Shown piece after piece: positions 26,108 through 34,929 of a stretch of 51,109 bases of DNA (its first letter is position 1; the number at the start of each line of letters is the position of its first letter). Origin of the DNA: Hyphomonadaceae bacterium (GTDB taxonomy: Bacteria; Pseudomonadota; Alphaproteobacteria; Caulobacterales; Hyphomonadaceae); contig CANJXY010000007.1 of assembly GCA_947478925.1 (NCBI GenBank), forward strand, positions 1-51,109, given 5' to 3'. A program made the translations under genes and the position numbers. Below the pieces are notes generated by a model. That model was not told the DNA's origin and made no database searches. It saw nothing but the letters and a program-made list of their open reading frames with translations.

Positions 26108-26563
26108 CTAAGCCTGAATACTCCCCCCGCCCTGCACCTTCTGCCGGGCCAGCGCAGACTCCATAGGCGAAAGGCCCAGCCTGTCAGCCATCTGGCGCAT
26201 CAACGAGTCTTCGAGGGGGTCGCGCATTCCGTCCGTCAGGATGACGCGCCAGAGTTCCTCAATGATGCCGACGCGATCCTCGAGCGGTACGGCAGCCTTG
26301 ATCGCGCGACTGAACTGGAAGATGTCGATGGCTTCCGCCTCGGCCGCTTCGCCCTCTTCGCGCAGGCCGCGCGCCTGTCCAGCCGTCAGCTTGAATCGCG
26401 CCATCAGCGCGCGGTCGATCTCGGCCACCTCGGCGGCTTCGTATGCGCCGTCCGCCCGCGCCGCCATCACCAGCACCGAGGCGATAGCGAGGCGCGCGTC
26501 CTCGGGCTGCAGGTCAGCATGCCCGGTCGACAACAGGAGGCGGCGGAGAAATCCTGGAACCAT
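26108..26563 (-). CDS. TerB-like protein
   Basis: A 151-residue all-helical cytoplasmic protein with the TerB (tellurite-resistance B/DjlA N-terminal) layout: LAIASVLVMAARADGAYEAA with the conserved D-G metal-binding turn, VAEIDRALMARFKLT, FQFSRAIKAAVPLEDRVGII and LWRVILTDGMRDPLEDSLMR, which repeats the acidic turn. Alphaproteobacterial members occur as single genes unrelated to tellurite operons; function is unknown. It converges on the hypothetical gene at 25732. Confidence 0.82.
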   Translation of the reverse strand: MVPGFLRRLLLSTGHADLQPEDARLAIASVLVMAARADGAYEAAEVAEIDRALMARFKLTAGQARGLREEGEAAEAEAIDIFQFSRAIKAAVPLEDRVGIIEELWRVILTDGMRDPLEDSLMRQMADRLGLSPMESALARQKVQGGGSIQA

Positions 26564-26622
26564 GAGCTAAATGTGGGTCCTTTCACCCGTCAGACAATGT
26601 GTTCGCGCAGAGACGTAAAGCC

Positions 26623-27501
26623 TCAGGCTGGCCTGGGTGGCGTGAACAACGTAGCGAGTGTTTCGGCGTCGACACCCAGCGCGCCGAACACCGGTGCGAA
26701 CGTCGCGATGCGTGCAGCGTCATTCGGCCCGAGCGTGATGCCGCCATCTACCACGAGGGCATGGCCGGTGACAAAGCTGGAGCCATCCGAGCCGAGATAA
26801 AGCGCCGCCTCCGCTATGTCTGCACCGCGCCCGCCGCGCGGGATTGGCTGTGTGTTCTTGCTAGCCTCGGCCAGCGCATCGATACGCGTCTCGGCAAGCT
26901 GTCGTGGGATGCCAAGCGACGCCGCGAAGATGTTGGTCGCGATCATGCCGGGGCAGATGCAGTTCACGCGGATTTTCTCCGGGCTAAGCTGCGCCGCCGC
27001 CGCGTGCGTCATGTGGACGACCGCCGCTTTGGCGATCGAATAGAGCAACGGGCCATAGCCCGTGCGCAATCCCGCGATCGACGCGGTCGATATGATCGAG
27101 CCGGCACCCTGCTCACGCATGATGGGCACGGCGTATTTCATGCCGAACAGCGCCGCGCGGACGTGCAGGTGCATCACGCTGTCAAAACCCTCGGCCGTCA
27201 CGCCGTCCGCCATGTCGCGGGCGCCGCCCGTGCCGGCATTGTTGAACAGTATATCGAGCTTGCCGAATTCGCGCTTCGCGGCATTCACAGCGGCCGCGAT
27301 CTCGTCTTCGTTCATCACGTCGCAGCGCACGAATTTTACTGCGTCCTTGTGCGCATGCTCGATCTGCGCGCCCTTGTCTTCCTGCAGATCCGCCGCGATC
27401 ACCTTGGCGCCCTCGGCGATGAACAGGTCCACCGTCGCACGGCCAATGCCGCTCGCAGCGCCCGTCACCACTGCAACCTTACCGTCCAGCCGTCCCGCCA
27501 T
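26623..27501 (-). CDS. SDR family oxidoreductase
   Basis: A short-chain dehydrogenase of 292 residues. VAVVTGAASGIGRAT is the NAD(P)-binding TGxxxGxG loop; NNAGTGGARD, catalytic Ser in IISTASIAG, and Y-S-I-A-K (LLYSIAKAAVV) complete the active site; RVNCICPGMIATN follows. An Asp at the end of strand 2 (VIAADLQED) favours NAD over NADP. The C-terminal ~25 residues (GPNDAARIATFAPVFGALG) extend past the usual end. The ATG at 27501 has AGGA 11 bases upstream; ATG 27510 is an alternative. Substrate is not predictable. Confidence 0.9.
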   Translation of the reverse strand: MAGRLDGKVAVVTGAASGIGRATVDLFIAEGAKVIAADLQEDKGAQIEHAHKDAVKFVRCDVMNEDEIAAAVNAAKREFGKLDILFNNAGTGGARDMADGVTAEGFDSVMHLHVRAALFGMKYAVPIMREQGAGSIISTASIAGLRTGYGPLLYSIAKAAVVHMTHAAAAQLSPEKIRVNCICPGMIATNIFAASLGIPRQLAETRIDALAEASKNTQPIPRGGRGADIAEAALYLGSDGSSFVTGHALVVDGGITLGPNDAARIATFAPVFGALGVDAETLATLFTPPRPA

Positions 27502-27586
27502 CTTGTGCATTCCTGTGTTGCCCCTTGTCAGGGGCGCTTGTTGTTGCGGTGATCCCAGTCAGGACAAACGCGCCGGATCAGGGCGC

Positions 27587-27877
27587 CTACGACTTCATGA
27601 ACCGGTCGAAATTCTTGATGTGGTCGTCGACATTGCTTTCCAGCATCTCGCGGAAGCCCTGGGTGAAATAGTCGACGATCTCCTTCTTTTGCGCCGCCAT
27701 CGCGTCCCCGGATGCGTAGTTGGTAGCAGACAGCCAAGCGGAGAACCGCGCTGACGCGAACAGCATTGAGTGATTTACCTCATTGGCCGACAAGCCGGGC
27801 GCCTTCTTCTGGTCGTTGGACATATTGATATGGGCGGCCACGCGGTCATGAAACGCGTCGTTGAACTGATCGGCCAT
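27587..27877 (-). CDS. DUF3144 family protein, tandem copy 1
   Basis: A 96-residue helical cytoplasmic protein of the DUF3144 type. Conserved stretches: FNDAFHDRVAAHINMSNDQK, NHSMLFASARFSAWL and IVDYFTQGFREMLESNVDDH. Function is unknown. The gene 152 bp upstream encodes a clear paralogue. The ATG has a GGAG-type RBS (rc of ACTCC). Confidence 0.78.
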   Translation of the reverse strand: MADQFNDAFHDRVAAHINMSNDQKKAPGLSANEVNHSMLFASARFSAWLSATNYASGDAMAAQKKEIVDYFTQGFREMLESNVDDHIKNFDRFMKS

Positions 27878-28029
27878 GGGAACTCCTGAATTATGCCACT
27901 CGGGTCGTGGGACGATCTTTCGCCCAACCCGGCCGGCAAAACCAGTGTTCTCATGCGCGAAAACCGACCGCGGCGTGAGCGGCCCGATCCACCCTACCGG
28001 TCTCGTTCATGATCTCCGACGCCCTGCGC

Positions 28030-28323
28030 TCACGGCGTGGGTGGCTTCATGTAGGCATCGAAATTCCGGGAATAGTCCTCGAGATGCGCGTTCAGCATCT
28101 GGCGGAACCCATCGACGAAATAGTCGGATATCTCCTGCTTGCCCGCCGTCATGGCAGTCCCAGAGCCAAACCCACCCGCCGACAGGAAGGCGCAGAACCG
28201 TGCCGAGGCGAACAACATGGACGCGTTCACCATGTCGGGCGCGGCGTCCTTCTTCTGGTCGTTGGACAGTTGAATGTGGGCGTCGGCACGGGCGTAGAAA
28301 GCGTCGTCAAACTCGGTAGCCAT
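28030..28323 (-). CDS. DUF3144 family protein, tandem copy 2
   Basis: A 97-residue paralogue of the preceding protein, with FDDAFYARADAHIQLSNDQK, NASMLFASARFCAFL and ISDYFVDGFRQMLNAHLEDY; about half the positions match by eye. The SNDQKK, SMLFASARF and YF-x2-GFR-x-ML cores are kept, which suggests the same interaction surface. GAGGAGACTGC precedes the ATG. It lies downstream of the esterase gene in the same direction. Confidence 0.78.
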   Translation of the reverse strand: MATEFDDAFYARADAHIQLSNDQKKDAAPDMVNASMLFASARFCAFLSAGGFGSGTAMTAGKQEISDYFVDGFRQMLNAHLEDYSRNFDAYMKPPTP

Positions 28324-28406
28324 GCAGTCTCCTCAGGCAAGATACGTAACTCAGTTTCGCAGAACGCGATTGCCGCCGCCAATCACAGCGACAGCGCGCC
28401 AGTGTC

Positions 28407-29453
28407 TCATTGCGGCGTTGCATCCGGGATCGGGCCGACATTCGTACGACGCGACACGAGACTGAAGAAGTCGAAAACCTTCTCCAGATTTTCGCGGCCG
28501 CGACGAACCCAGAACTCGTGGTCCTTGCCTGGAAATTCCAGATAGATGTGTTGCCCGCCCGCCTTCTGCAGCTCACGCACCGACATACGCGAGCTTTCCT
28601 TGCGGACCACATTGTCGTCCGACCCGTGCATCACCAGCACCGGCACGGCCTTCAGCTTTTCTGCGGGCGCATTGGGCCCGACGCCGCCACCCGCGATCGG
28701 CGCGATGCCCGCCCATAGGGCGTTGTGCTTGGCTCCAAGGAAGAAGGTCCCGTATCCACCCATGGAATGGCCCATCAGATAAATGCGGTCGGCATCGACA
28801 TTGAACGTCGCGCGAACTTTCTCGATCAGCGTCAGCGCGTCGAGCTCCGACAATTCATGCGTCGCCCATTTCACGCCCGTCGCCGGATTGATGTCGGCCG
28901 TGTCCACCAGTTTCGGCTCGCCGCGCAGCGGACCCCAGCCGCCGAACGTCGAGAACCCCATCGGCGTCACGACGATATAGCCGTCACGTTGCGCAAAGTC
29001 CGTCGTCCCATCGAACAGCATCTGCTGCAGCGGGGTCACGCCCGCACCATGCAGGTCGACGATCAGCGGCCAGGGGTGCGTGTGATCATAACTGTCCGGC
29101 ACGAACAGCGAGAAAGGCATCCGTGCGTTCGCCGCGTCCAGTTCATACCCGCACATCAGGATGCGCTTCTGGCTCGCCGTCAGCGGGGGCTGGGCCGAAC
29201 GTGGAATGTTGGCGCGCTGGGCGATGGCGTCATTGGGATCGGTCGACGCCGGAGGCTGGGGAACCAGCCGCACGCCCGCATGGGTGACATTGGGCACGCC
29301 CGCGCTGGCGGCCGCCTCGGCTTCGGTGAGATAGTTGCAGTTCAACCCCCGCGCCGCTTCGCCTGCAGTCCGGGCAGCGCCGCCTGCCTCCGTGGCGCAG
29401 GCCGCAAGACCCAGACAAAGCAGGGCTGTCACACCCCAGAGCCGATCGCGCAT
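28407..29453 (-). CDS. Alpha/beta hydrolase lipoprotein (PHB depolymerase/feruloyl esterase-like)
   Basis: A 348-residue esterase-type lipoprotein with lipobox LAAC (Cys19). The hydrolase domain starts around residue 100 ([20 protein letters not shown]), with oxyanion loop VDLHGAGV, nucleophile in [15 protein letters not shown], Asp in [10 protein letters not shown] and His in PGKDHEFW. This plan resembles secreted polyhydroxyalkanoate depolymerase and feruloyl esterase families (LpqC-like); the substrate is unknown. Between residues 20 and 95 is a linker region without a recognisable domain. GGGAGGGAATACGAC precedes the ATG. Confidence 0.87.
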   Translation of the reverse strand: MRDRLWGVTALLCLGLAACATEAGGAARTAGEAARGLNCNYLTEAEAAASAGVPNVTHAGVRLVPQPPASTDPNDAIAQRANIPRSAQPPLTASQKRILMCGYELDAANARMPFSLFVPDSYDHTHPWPLIVDLHGAGVTPLQQMLFDGTTDFAQRDGYIVVTPMGFSTFGGWGPLRGEPKLVDTADINPATGVKWATHELSELDALTLIEKVRATFNVDADRIYLMGHSMGGYGTFFLGAKHNALWAGIAPIAGGGVGPNAPAEKLKAVPVLVMHGSDDNVVRKESSRMSVRELQKAGGQHIYLEFPGKDHEFWVRRGRENLEKVFDFFSLVSRRTNVGPIPDATPQ

Positions 29454-29718
29454 GTCGTATTCCCTCCCATCGGGCAGAGCGAGTCCTTCAGGGCCTCTGG
29501 AGCGAATGTCCTTGCTCGCACCGGGGTGTCAACGCTGGTGCGAGCCCCCCGTTTCCGGTTGGTTAGCGCCAAATCGACGCTTTTTGTACTCTGGACCATC
29601 GGAAAACTTGATTCTCGTGCGGGTGGCGGCTACCGGGAAGCCGCTGGTTCGCCGGCGCAGATCTCCCGCGCGCCATGAGCCTTGTTCTGACCGTCCGATA
29701 CCAACCGGAGACCCACCG

Positions 29719-30465
29719 ATGAAGGTGCTCGTACCCGTCAAACGGGTGATAGATTACAACATTCGTCCTCGCGTGAAGGCCGACCAGACGGGCGTGGACC
29801 TAGCCAACGTAAAGATGGCGATGAACCCGTTCGATGAGATCTCCATCGAGGAGGCCGTCCGCATGAAGGAAAAGGGCGTCGCCACCGAGATCGTCATCGT
29901 CTCGATCGGACCTGCCCAGGCGCAGGAAACCATCCGCATCGGTCTCGCCATGGGCGGCGATCGCGGCATCCTCGTCCAGACAGACGCTGCGGTTGAGCCG
30001 CTGGCCGTCGCCAAGATCCTCAAAGCCATCGTCGAGGCTGAACAACCCGGCCTGGTCATCGCCGGCAAGCAGGCAATCGACGACGACTCGAATGCGACCG
30101 GTCAGATGCTCGCTGCCCTGCTCGACTGGCCGCAGGCGACCTTCGCCTCCGCCGTCTCCAAGGATGGCGACACGCTGAAAGTTACTCGCGAAGTCGACGG
30201 CGGCCTGCAGACGCTCGCCTTGCAGACTCCCGCAGTGGTCACCACCGACTTGCGCCTCAACGAGCCGCGCTTCGCTTCGCTGCCGAACATCATGAAAGCG
30301 AAGAAGAAGCCGATCGACGTGAAAACGCCCGCAGACTACGGTGTCGACGTCGCTCCACGCCTGTCGGTCGTGAAAGTCACTGAGCCCAAGAAACGTGAAG
30401 CCGGCGAAAAAGTCGCCGACGTCGACGCGCTGATCGCCAAACTCAAGTCTGTGGGAGCCATCTGA
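29719..30465 (+). CDS. etfB: Electron transfer flavoprotein beta subunit
   Basis: A 248-residue EtfB, binding AMP and pairing with EtfA to carry electrons from acyl-CoA dehydrogenases to ETF-ubiquinone oxidoreductase. It shows [20 protein letters not shown], the family signature [39 protein letters not shown] and the C-terminal recognition loop [19 protein letters not shown], whose Leu contacts dehydrogenases. etfA starts 2 bases after the stop, so they form an operon. Methylsuccinyl-CoA dehydrogenase in this window is an expected electron donor. Confidence 0.97.
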   Translation: MKVLVPVKRVIDYNIRPRVKADQTGVDLANVKMAMNPFDEISIEEAVRMKEKGVATEIVIVSIGPAQAQETIRIGLAMGGDRGILVQTDAAVEPLAVAKILKAIVEAEQPGLVIAGKQAIDDDSNATGQMLAALLDWPQATFASAVSKDGDTLKVTREVDGGLQTLALQTPAVVTTDLRLNEPRFASLPNIMKAKKKPIDVKTPADYGVDVAPRLSVVKVTEPKKREAGEKVADVDALIAKLKSVGAI

Positions 30466-30467
30466 TC

Positions 30468-31397
30468 ATGGCCGTTCTCGTTCTTGCTGAACACAGCAAC
30501 GCCGCACTCAACGACGTCACCGCAAAGACAGTCGCCGCCGCCACGGCCTTCGGTGGCGATATCGACGTGCTCGTCGCCGGTCACAATGCTGGCGCTGCCG
30601 CCGAGGCCGCCTCGAAACTCGTTGGCGTCCGCAAGGTGATCCATGCCGATGGCGCCACGCTCGCCCACGGCCTCGCTGAAGCGCTCGAGGCGCTCGTGGT
30701 CCCGATGATGGCCAGCTACGACGCTTTCTTCGTTCCGGCCACCAGCATCGGCAAGAACGCCGCGCCGCGCATCGCCGCCAAGCTCGACGTTATGCAGGTG
30801 TCTGAAGTGACAGCCGTGCATGACAGTTCAACTTTCGAACGTCCGATCTACGCGGGCAACGCAATCATGACCGTCAAATCGTCGGACGCGAAGAAAGTCG
30901 TCACGGTCCGCGGCGCCGCCTTCAAGGCTGCCGATGGCGCAGGCTCAGCAGCCGTCGAGACCATTGCTGCCCCGGCTGGCCCGTTCAAGTCGGCGTTCGT
31001 CTCTGAAGAGCTGTCAAAGTCGGATCGTCCCGAACTGGCGTCGGCCAAGCGCGTTGTCTCCGGCGGCCGCGCCCTCGCCTCGGCTGAACAATTCAACCAG
31101 TACATCCTGCCGCTCGCTGACAAGCTCGGGGCAGGTGTCGGCGCATCGCGTGCCGCTGTCGATGCTGGCTATGCCCCCAACGACTATCAGGTCGGCCAGA
31201 CCGGCAAGGTCGTCGCCCCAGCTCTTTATGTCGCCATCGGCATCTCGGGCGCCATCCAGCACCTCGCGGGCATGAAGGACTCGAAGATTATCGTAGCGAT
31301 CAACAAGGACGAAGAAGCCCCGATCTTCCAGATCGCGGACTACGGCCTTGTCGGCGACCTCTTCAAGATCGTCCCGGAACTGACGGGCAAGCTGTAG
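30468..31397 (+). CDS. etfA: Electron transfer flavoprotein alpha subunit
   Basis: A 309-residue EtfA that binds FAD. The C-terminal FAD domain is complete: [55 protein letters not shown] and [20 protein letters not shown], followed by [15 protein letters not shown]. The N-terminal domain is typical of the family. Codon use and spacing match etfB, and a strong terminator closes the operon at 31420. Confidence 0.97.
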   Translation: MAVLVLAEHSNAALNDVTAKTVAAATAFGGDIDVLVAGHNAGAAAEAASKLVGVRKVIHADGATLAHGLAEALEALVVPMMASYDAFFVPATSIGKNAAPRIAAKLDVMQVSEVTAVHDSSTFERPIYAGNAIMTVKSSDAKKVVTVRGAAFKAADGAGSAAVETIAAPAGPFKSAFVSEELSKSDRPELASAKRVVSGGRALASAEQFNQYILPLADKLGAGVGASRAAVDAGYAPNDYQVGQTGKVVAPALYVAIGISGAIQHLAGMKDSKIIVAINKDEEAPIFQIADYGLVGDLFKIVPELTGKL

Positions 31398-31419
31398 GTT
31401 CACAGACGCAACAACTCGA

Positions 31420-31447
31420 AAGGCCCGCCCTCACCGGCGGGCCTTTT
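31420..31447 (+). terminator. Rho-independent terminator of etfBA
   Basis: AAGGCCCGCC (31420-31429) and GGCGGGCCTT (31436-31445) form a perfect 10-bp stem with a 6-nt loop, continuing into TT and a T-rich stretch. It lies 23 bp after the etfA stop and marks the operon end. Confidence 0.9.
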
Positions 31448-31498
31448 GCTTTACTTCCGCTTTCATCAGGCTGATCCGAAACGATGTAACCGCATAGT

Positions 31499-32983
31499 TC
31501 ACATATGCGTCGTCTTGCGGAAGAACCACGCCGCCAGCACAACGGTCAGCACGAAGCCAACCGATATGCTCAGCGCCAGCAGCGGATCGGACCATGAGGA
31601 TGGCGTCGACAGCTGCCCTGTCTCGGTAGGCACACCTACGGACGCGCTGGTCTTCGTCGGCTTCGGCGTCGGCACGACGACTGTGGTCGGCGCTTCCACC
31701 GGTTTCGCCACGCGCGCGCCCGGCTGCGCTGCCGGCTCAGTTGGCGTCGTGGCATCCTTGCCCTCCGCCGTGACGCCCAGCGCCACTGTGGCCGCGCCGA
31801 CGCCGGCCGCCAGCGTACCTGACGCGTAGGGCGTACGGCCTTTCGGCGGATCATCCATCTTGCGCAGGCCATCCGGTGTACCGCTGGAAAGATCGGGCCG
31901 CTCCGCCAGCGCGAGTTTCACCTGCGTGCAAAGTCGCTCATAGGTGACTGCATCCACCTTGCCCGTCCGCGGCAGGCCCTGCTTTTCCTGAAACGCCTCG
32001 ACCGCCGTGCGTGTCTGTCCGCCATAAATGCCATCAGCCGTCGCGCTGGGGTTCAGGAATTTCAGCGTCTTGAGGCTCTTCTGCACGAACATCGCACGGC
32101 CGTCGTAAGCGGAGCTCAGTCCCAGCTCTCCGAACTCACCACCCGCTGCCCGTTCAACCGGGTCGGGAAAATAGTCGTCTGGAAAATCGTCCCACGGCGT
32201 GATCGTGTAGGTGTGCGCCTTTACAGGCAGCACCAGATCCCAGTTGGTCGCTTTCGCCAGATTGAGGAACGTGTCGGGCCGGTACAGCGTCTGCTTGAGA
32301 ATGCCGTACTTCTCCGGATTCTCATCCGCGCGCTGGATCAGCCAGTTGCGGCGATAGGTGATGTACGCCTCGATCCACGCCGTCTCGTTGGCGTTGCTCG
32401 CCGGGGCGCCGACAATCGTGTCGACGTCGTCCTTGTGGCTGTCCCACCAGCCTGGACCAGAATGAATCGCGCTGTCGAACGCAACCGCCACGCTGAGCGC
32501 CTTGGTGAAGCCGGCTGCCCGCGCCTGCTTGATCGCAGGCTTGAGATAGCGCGCGGCAAAGAATGCATCCTGCGCCTTTCGCATGGCGGGATCCTGCGCG
32601 CACAACTCGACGAGACTCTTCAGATCAGCGTCCTTCAGCAGAGCCACCCGCCTGGGCTCGACTTCGGCTTCCCACTTGGCGATATCGGCCTTGCCGGTCG
32701 GCTTCGGCCTCACATAAACATCCTTCAACCGCTTGCGCACACGCGCCGCGAAATCCGGATCGGGCTTGGGATCGGTCCAGTCGCAATAGCTCTCAAGCAG
32801 GGCATGCAGGTTGCCGCTGGTGTGAGAAACCTGATGTGTCCCGTAACTGAAGCCACCGGCATCGCCTGATGCGCGAGCTGTACGGCTGTAGTGAAACGGT
32901 CGCGCGCACTCGAAGGCGCCGACGATGGCGTCGATCGTTGCAATCTGCAGTTTTTCGAGGCCGAGGTGGTCTTCGTCAGACAC
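31499..32983 (-). CDS. Chitosanase-like (GH46-type) protein with peptidoglycan-binding domain and C-terminal membrane anchor
   Basis: About 494 residues in three parts. Residues ~1-255 resemble GH46-type chitosanases: AFECARPFHYS with the probable catalytic Glu, GGFSYGTHQVSHTSGNL, then AVAFDSAIHSGPGW and YITYRRNWLI. Residues ~290-365 are a PG_binding_1 domain (VQKSLKTLKFLNPSATADGI, GGQTRTAVEAFQEKQGLPRT). A Pro/Thr/Ala linker leads to one C-terminal helix (DPLLALSISVGFVLTVVLAA) ending FFRKTTHM. There is no N-terminal signal peptide. GTG at 32983 is chosen for its GGGG; a GTG eight codons upstream is possible. It is head-to-head with a membrane protein gene. Family call is moderate, domain order is clear. 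Confidence 0.68.
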   Translation of the reverse strand: MSDEDHLGLEKLQIATIDAIVGAFECARPFHYSRTARASGDAGGFSYGTHQVSHTSGNLHALLESYCDWTDPKPDPDFAARVRKRLKDVYVRPKPTGKADIAKWEAEVEPRRVALLKDADLKSLVELCAQDPAMRKAQDAFFAARYLKPAIKQARAAGFTKALSVAVAFDSAIHSGPGWWDSHKDDVDTIVGAPASNANETAWIEAYITYRRNWLIQRADENPEKYGILKQTLYRPDTFLNLAKATNWDLVLPVKAHTYTITPWDDFPDDYFPDPVERAAGGEFGELGLSSAYDGRAMFVQKSLKTLKFLNPSATADGIYGGQTRTAVEAFQEKQGLPRTGKVDAVTYERLCTQVKLALAERPDLSSGTPDGLRKMDDPPKGRTPYASGTLAAGVGAATVALGVTAEGKDATTPTEPAAQPGARVAKPVEAPTTVVVPTPKPTKTSASVGVPTETGQLSTPSSWSDPLLALSISVGFVLTVVLAAWFFRKTTHM

Positions 32984-33088
32984 AGCAACCCCCGTTGTCC
33001 TGCCCACTTTAGTAAATTACCGTACGCGCATTGCCAAGGCTATGCTTCAGTGGGACCAAACTAAACCTGTGGCGCAAGGGGGTATGAC

Positions 33089-34351
33089 GTGTTCGGGGGC
33101 AATCTCGTCGCGATTGTTGTCGTACTCTTCTTCGTCTTCTTGACGATGGGCGCCCTTGTCAGCGTCGTGCAGGAACTCGTCGCCCAGCTCGTCCGCGCCC
33201 GTTCGCGCAGCCTGCGCCGTTGCATCCGCTCCATGCTGCAGGACGACACCTACCAGGATCGCATCTTCAATCGCGTCTATCGCCATCCGCGCATTGCGAC
33301 CGCCGGCAAGAAGGTGCGCAGTCTTACCTACATCAACGAGAACGACTTCGCGATCGCAATGGCGACCGCGATCCAGCCGAACAACTCCGGCGACGACGAC
33401 GCCATCTGCGCTCTGCCCGACTCCATCCTCGCGCTGCAGGAAGGCAAGTTGAAACAGCGCCTGCGCCTCGCCATGCCCGACGTCTTCCGCGCCGATCGCA
33501 ATCCAGATCAGATCAAGGCTGCGGTCGCGTCCTGGTACAACGCGCAGATGAATACGACATCGGAGGAGTTCCGCGTCGCCACGCGCTTCCGCCTCTACAC
33601 CGTCGCCGCCATCGTCACGGTGCTGCTCAACGTCAGCCCGATCAAGATCGTGGAATACCTGATGGCGCGGCCCGAGCTCGCCCAACAGTTCGCGCTCGTC
33701 GTGCCGGAGCTCGCCGAGAAGGTCTACAGCACGAGCGAGAATACGCTCGCCACGCTGAACACGACATCTGGCGCCGCCCCAGGGGACGCCAACACGCTCG
33801 CGGCCCCGGCCGGCAAACTCAACGCGGGCGACTTCCAGACGCTGCTCACCTTCTACGAGTGCAAGCAGGGCATCAACGTCCTGCCCATCGGGTGGCCATG
33901 GATGGCCAACCTCGCGCAGCAGGTCGACAGCCGCAAGAACAGCATCATGGGCGCGAAAGGTTCGTCACAAGCCGCCGCCTGCGGTCGTGCGCTCGCCAAC
34001 GCCAACGTCACCCTCGAAGTCCAGACGCGCCTGCAGGCGCTGGGCATTGCCTCGATACTGACACCCGCCGCACCGGTCGCCGCCGCGCCTGCCAACCCCG
34101 CACCCGCCGCCGTCATGCCCGTCGCGCAGCCCGTCTCGCAGCCGGTCGCCGCTACGCTTGTCGCAACACCGAAGACCGACGACGCCGTGATCGCGAAATA
34201 CACGTCGGATTTCCAGCCGGTCTACGGCCCCGACCCCGCTCGCGATCCGTGGCAGTTCGTCATCCTCGGCTGGCTGATCACGATGGTGGCCGCAGCCCAG
34301 GGCGCGCCCTTCTGGTTCGACCTGCTGCGTAAGCTGCTCTCACGCAAATAA
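33089..34351 (+). CDS. Membrane protein of unknown function
   Basis: A 420-residue protein with a hydrophobic N-terminal helix (LVAIVVVLFFVFLTMGALVS), a second helix near residue 175 (LYTVAAIVTVLLNVSPIKIV) and a C-terminal one, WQFVILGWLITMVAAAQGAP followed by FWFDLLRKLLSRK. That last motif recurs in hypothetical membrane proteins of many bacteria, which have no established role. A soluble region of ~190 residues with Ala/Pro repeats lies before it. GTG at 33089 follows AAGGGGG. Divergent from the chitosanase-like gene with about 105 bp between starts; both products are membrane-anchored, so a joint envelope task is plausible. Confidence 0.7.
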   Translation: MFGGNLVAIVVVLFFVFLTMGALVSVVQELVAQLVRARSRSLRRCIRSMLQDDTYQDRIFNRVYRHPRIATAGKKVRSLTYINENDFAIAMATAIQPNNSGDDDAICALPDSILALQEGKLKQRLRLAMPDVFRADRNPDQIKAAVASWYNAQMNTTSEEFRVATRFRLYTVAAIVTVLLNVSPIKIVEYLMARPELAQQFALVVPELAEKVYSTSENTLATLNTTSGAAPGDANTLAAPAGKLNAGDFQTLLTFYECKQGINVLPIGWPWMANLAQQVDSRKNSIMGAKGSSQAAACGRALANANVTLEVQTRLQALGIASILTPAAPVAAAPANPAPAAVMPVAQPVSQPVAATLVATPKTDDAVIAKYTSDFQPVYGPDPARDPWQFVILGWLITMVAAAQGAPFWFDLLRKLLSRK

Positions 34352-34431
34352 CATGCTTCCCTAACGCGAAATGGACTCTCTGAATCATCAGGCATAGCCT
34401 CGGCGCACAGGGCCAAAACGGGGAAGCACGC

Positions 34432-34854
34432 ATGCCAATCGACCACACGCCTACCGCCATGATCGTCGGCGACAACTGGCTCGCCATCCTTGTTGCCGCG
34501 ATCGCGATCTATGCCGTGGGCGCCGCCATTTATGGTGGGCTCTCGAAAATATGGATGCAGCAGTCCGGCTATACTAAAGACCAGCTCAAGCCGCATATGT
34601 GGAAGATGGCGCTCTCGCCCATCATGCCAGTCCTCACTGCCATCGGCCTCGCCCTCATCCTGAAACTCGCGCGTGTCGACAATCTCGCGGCCGGCCTCCT
34701 CATCAGCGCCCAGCTGTGGCTTTTCATCGTCGTGCCCGCGCGCCTTTATAACTTCGTGTACAGCCCCGAGAAGGCTGGCCTCCTCGCGATGGATCTCATC
34801 CACCTGTTGCTCGGCACGCTGGTTGCGGGCGCAATCATCTCGAGCTGGCCCTAG
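34432..34854 (+). CDS. DUF1761 family membrane protein
   Basis: A 140-residue inner-membrane protein with four helices (WLAILVAAIAIYAVGAAIYG, PIMPVLTAIGLALILKLA, GLLISAQLWLFIVVPARLYN and MDLIHLLLGTLVAGAIISSW), the DUF1761 layout including the IYG-x-L-x-KIWM segment after helix 1. Function is unknown. GGGGAAGC precedes the ATG. It follows the preceding membrane protein by 80 bp in the same direction. Confidence 0.8.
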   Translation: MPIDHTPTAMIVGDNWLAILVAAIAIYAVGAAIYGGLSKIWMQQSGYTKDQLKPHMWKMALSPIMPVLTAIGLALILKLARVDNLAAGLLISAQLWLFIVVPARLYNFVYSPEKAGLLAMDLIHLLLGTLVAGAIISSWP

Positions 34855-34929
34855 ACGCCGCAGGCCAACACACTTGGCGCATTCCCCATGGCATGGTCAT
34901 GTCGCGGTCGACAGATTCAGGAACCTCTC

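Noticed and set aside
26108-26563. Tellurite resistance operon
   Set aside because: Only a single TerB-like gene is present, without terA, terC, terD or terZ.
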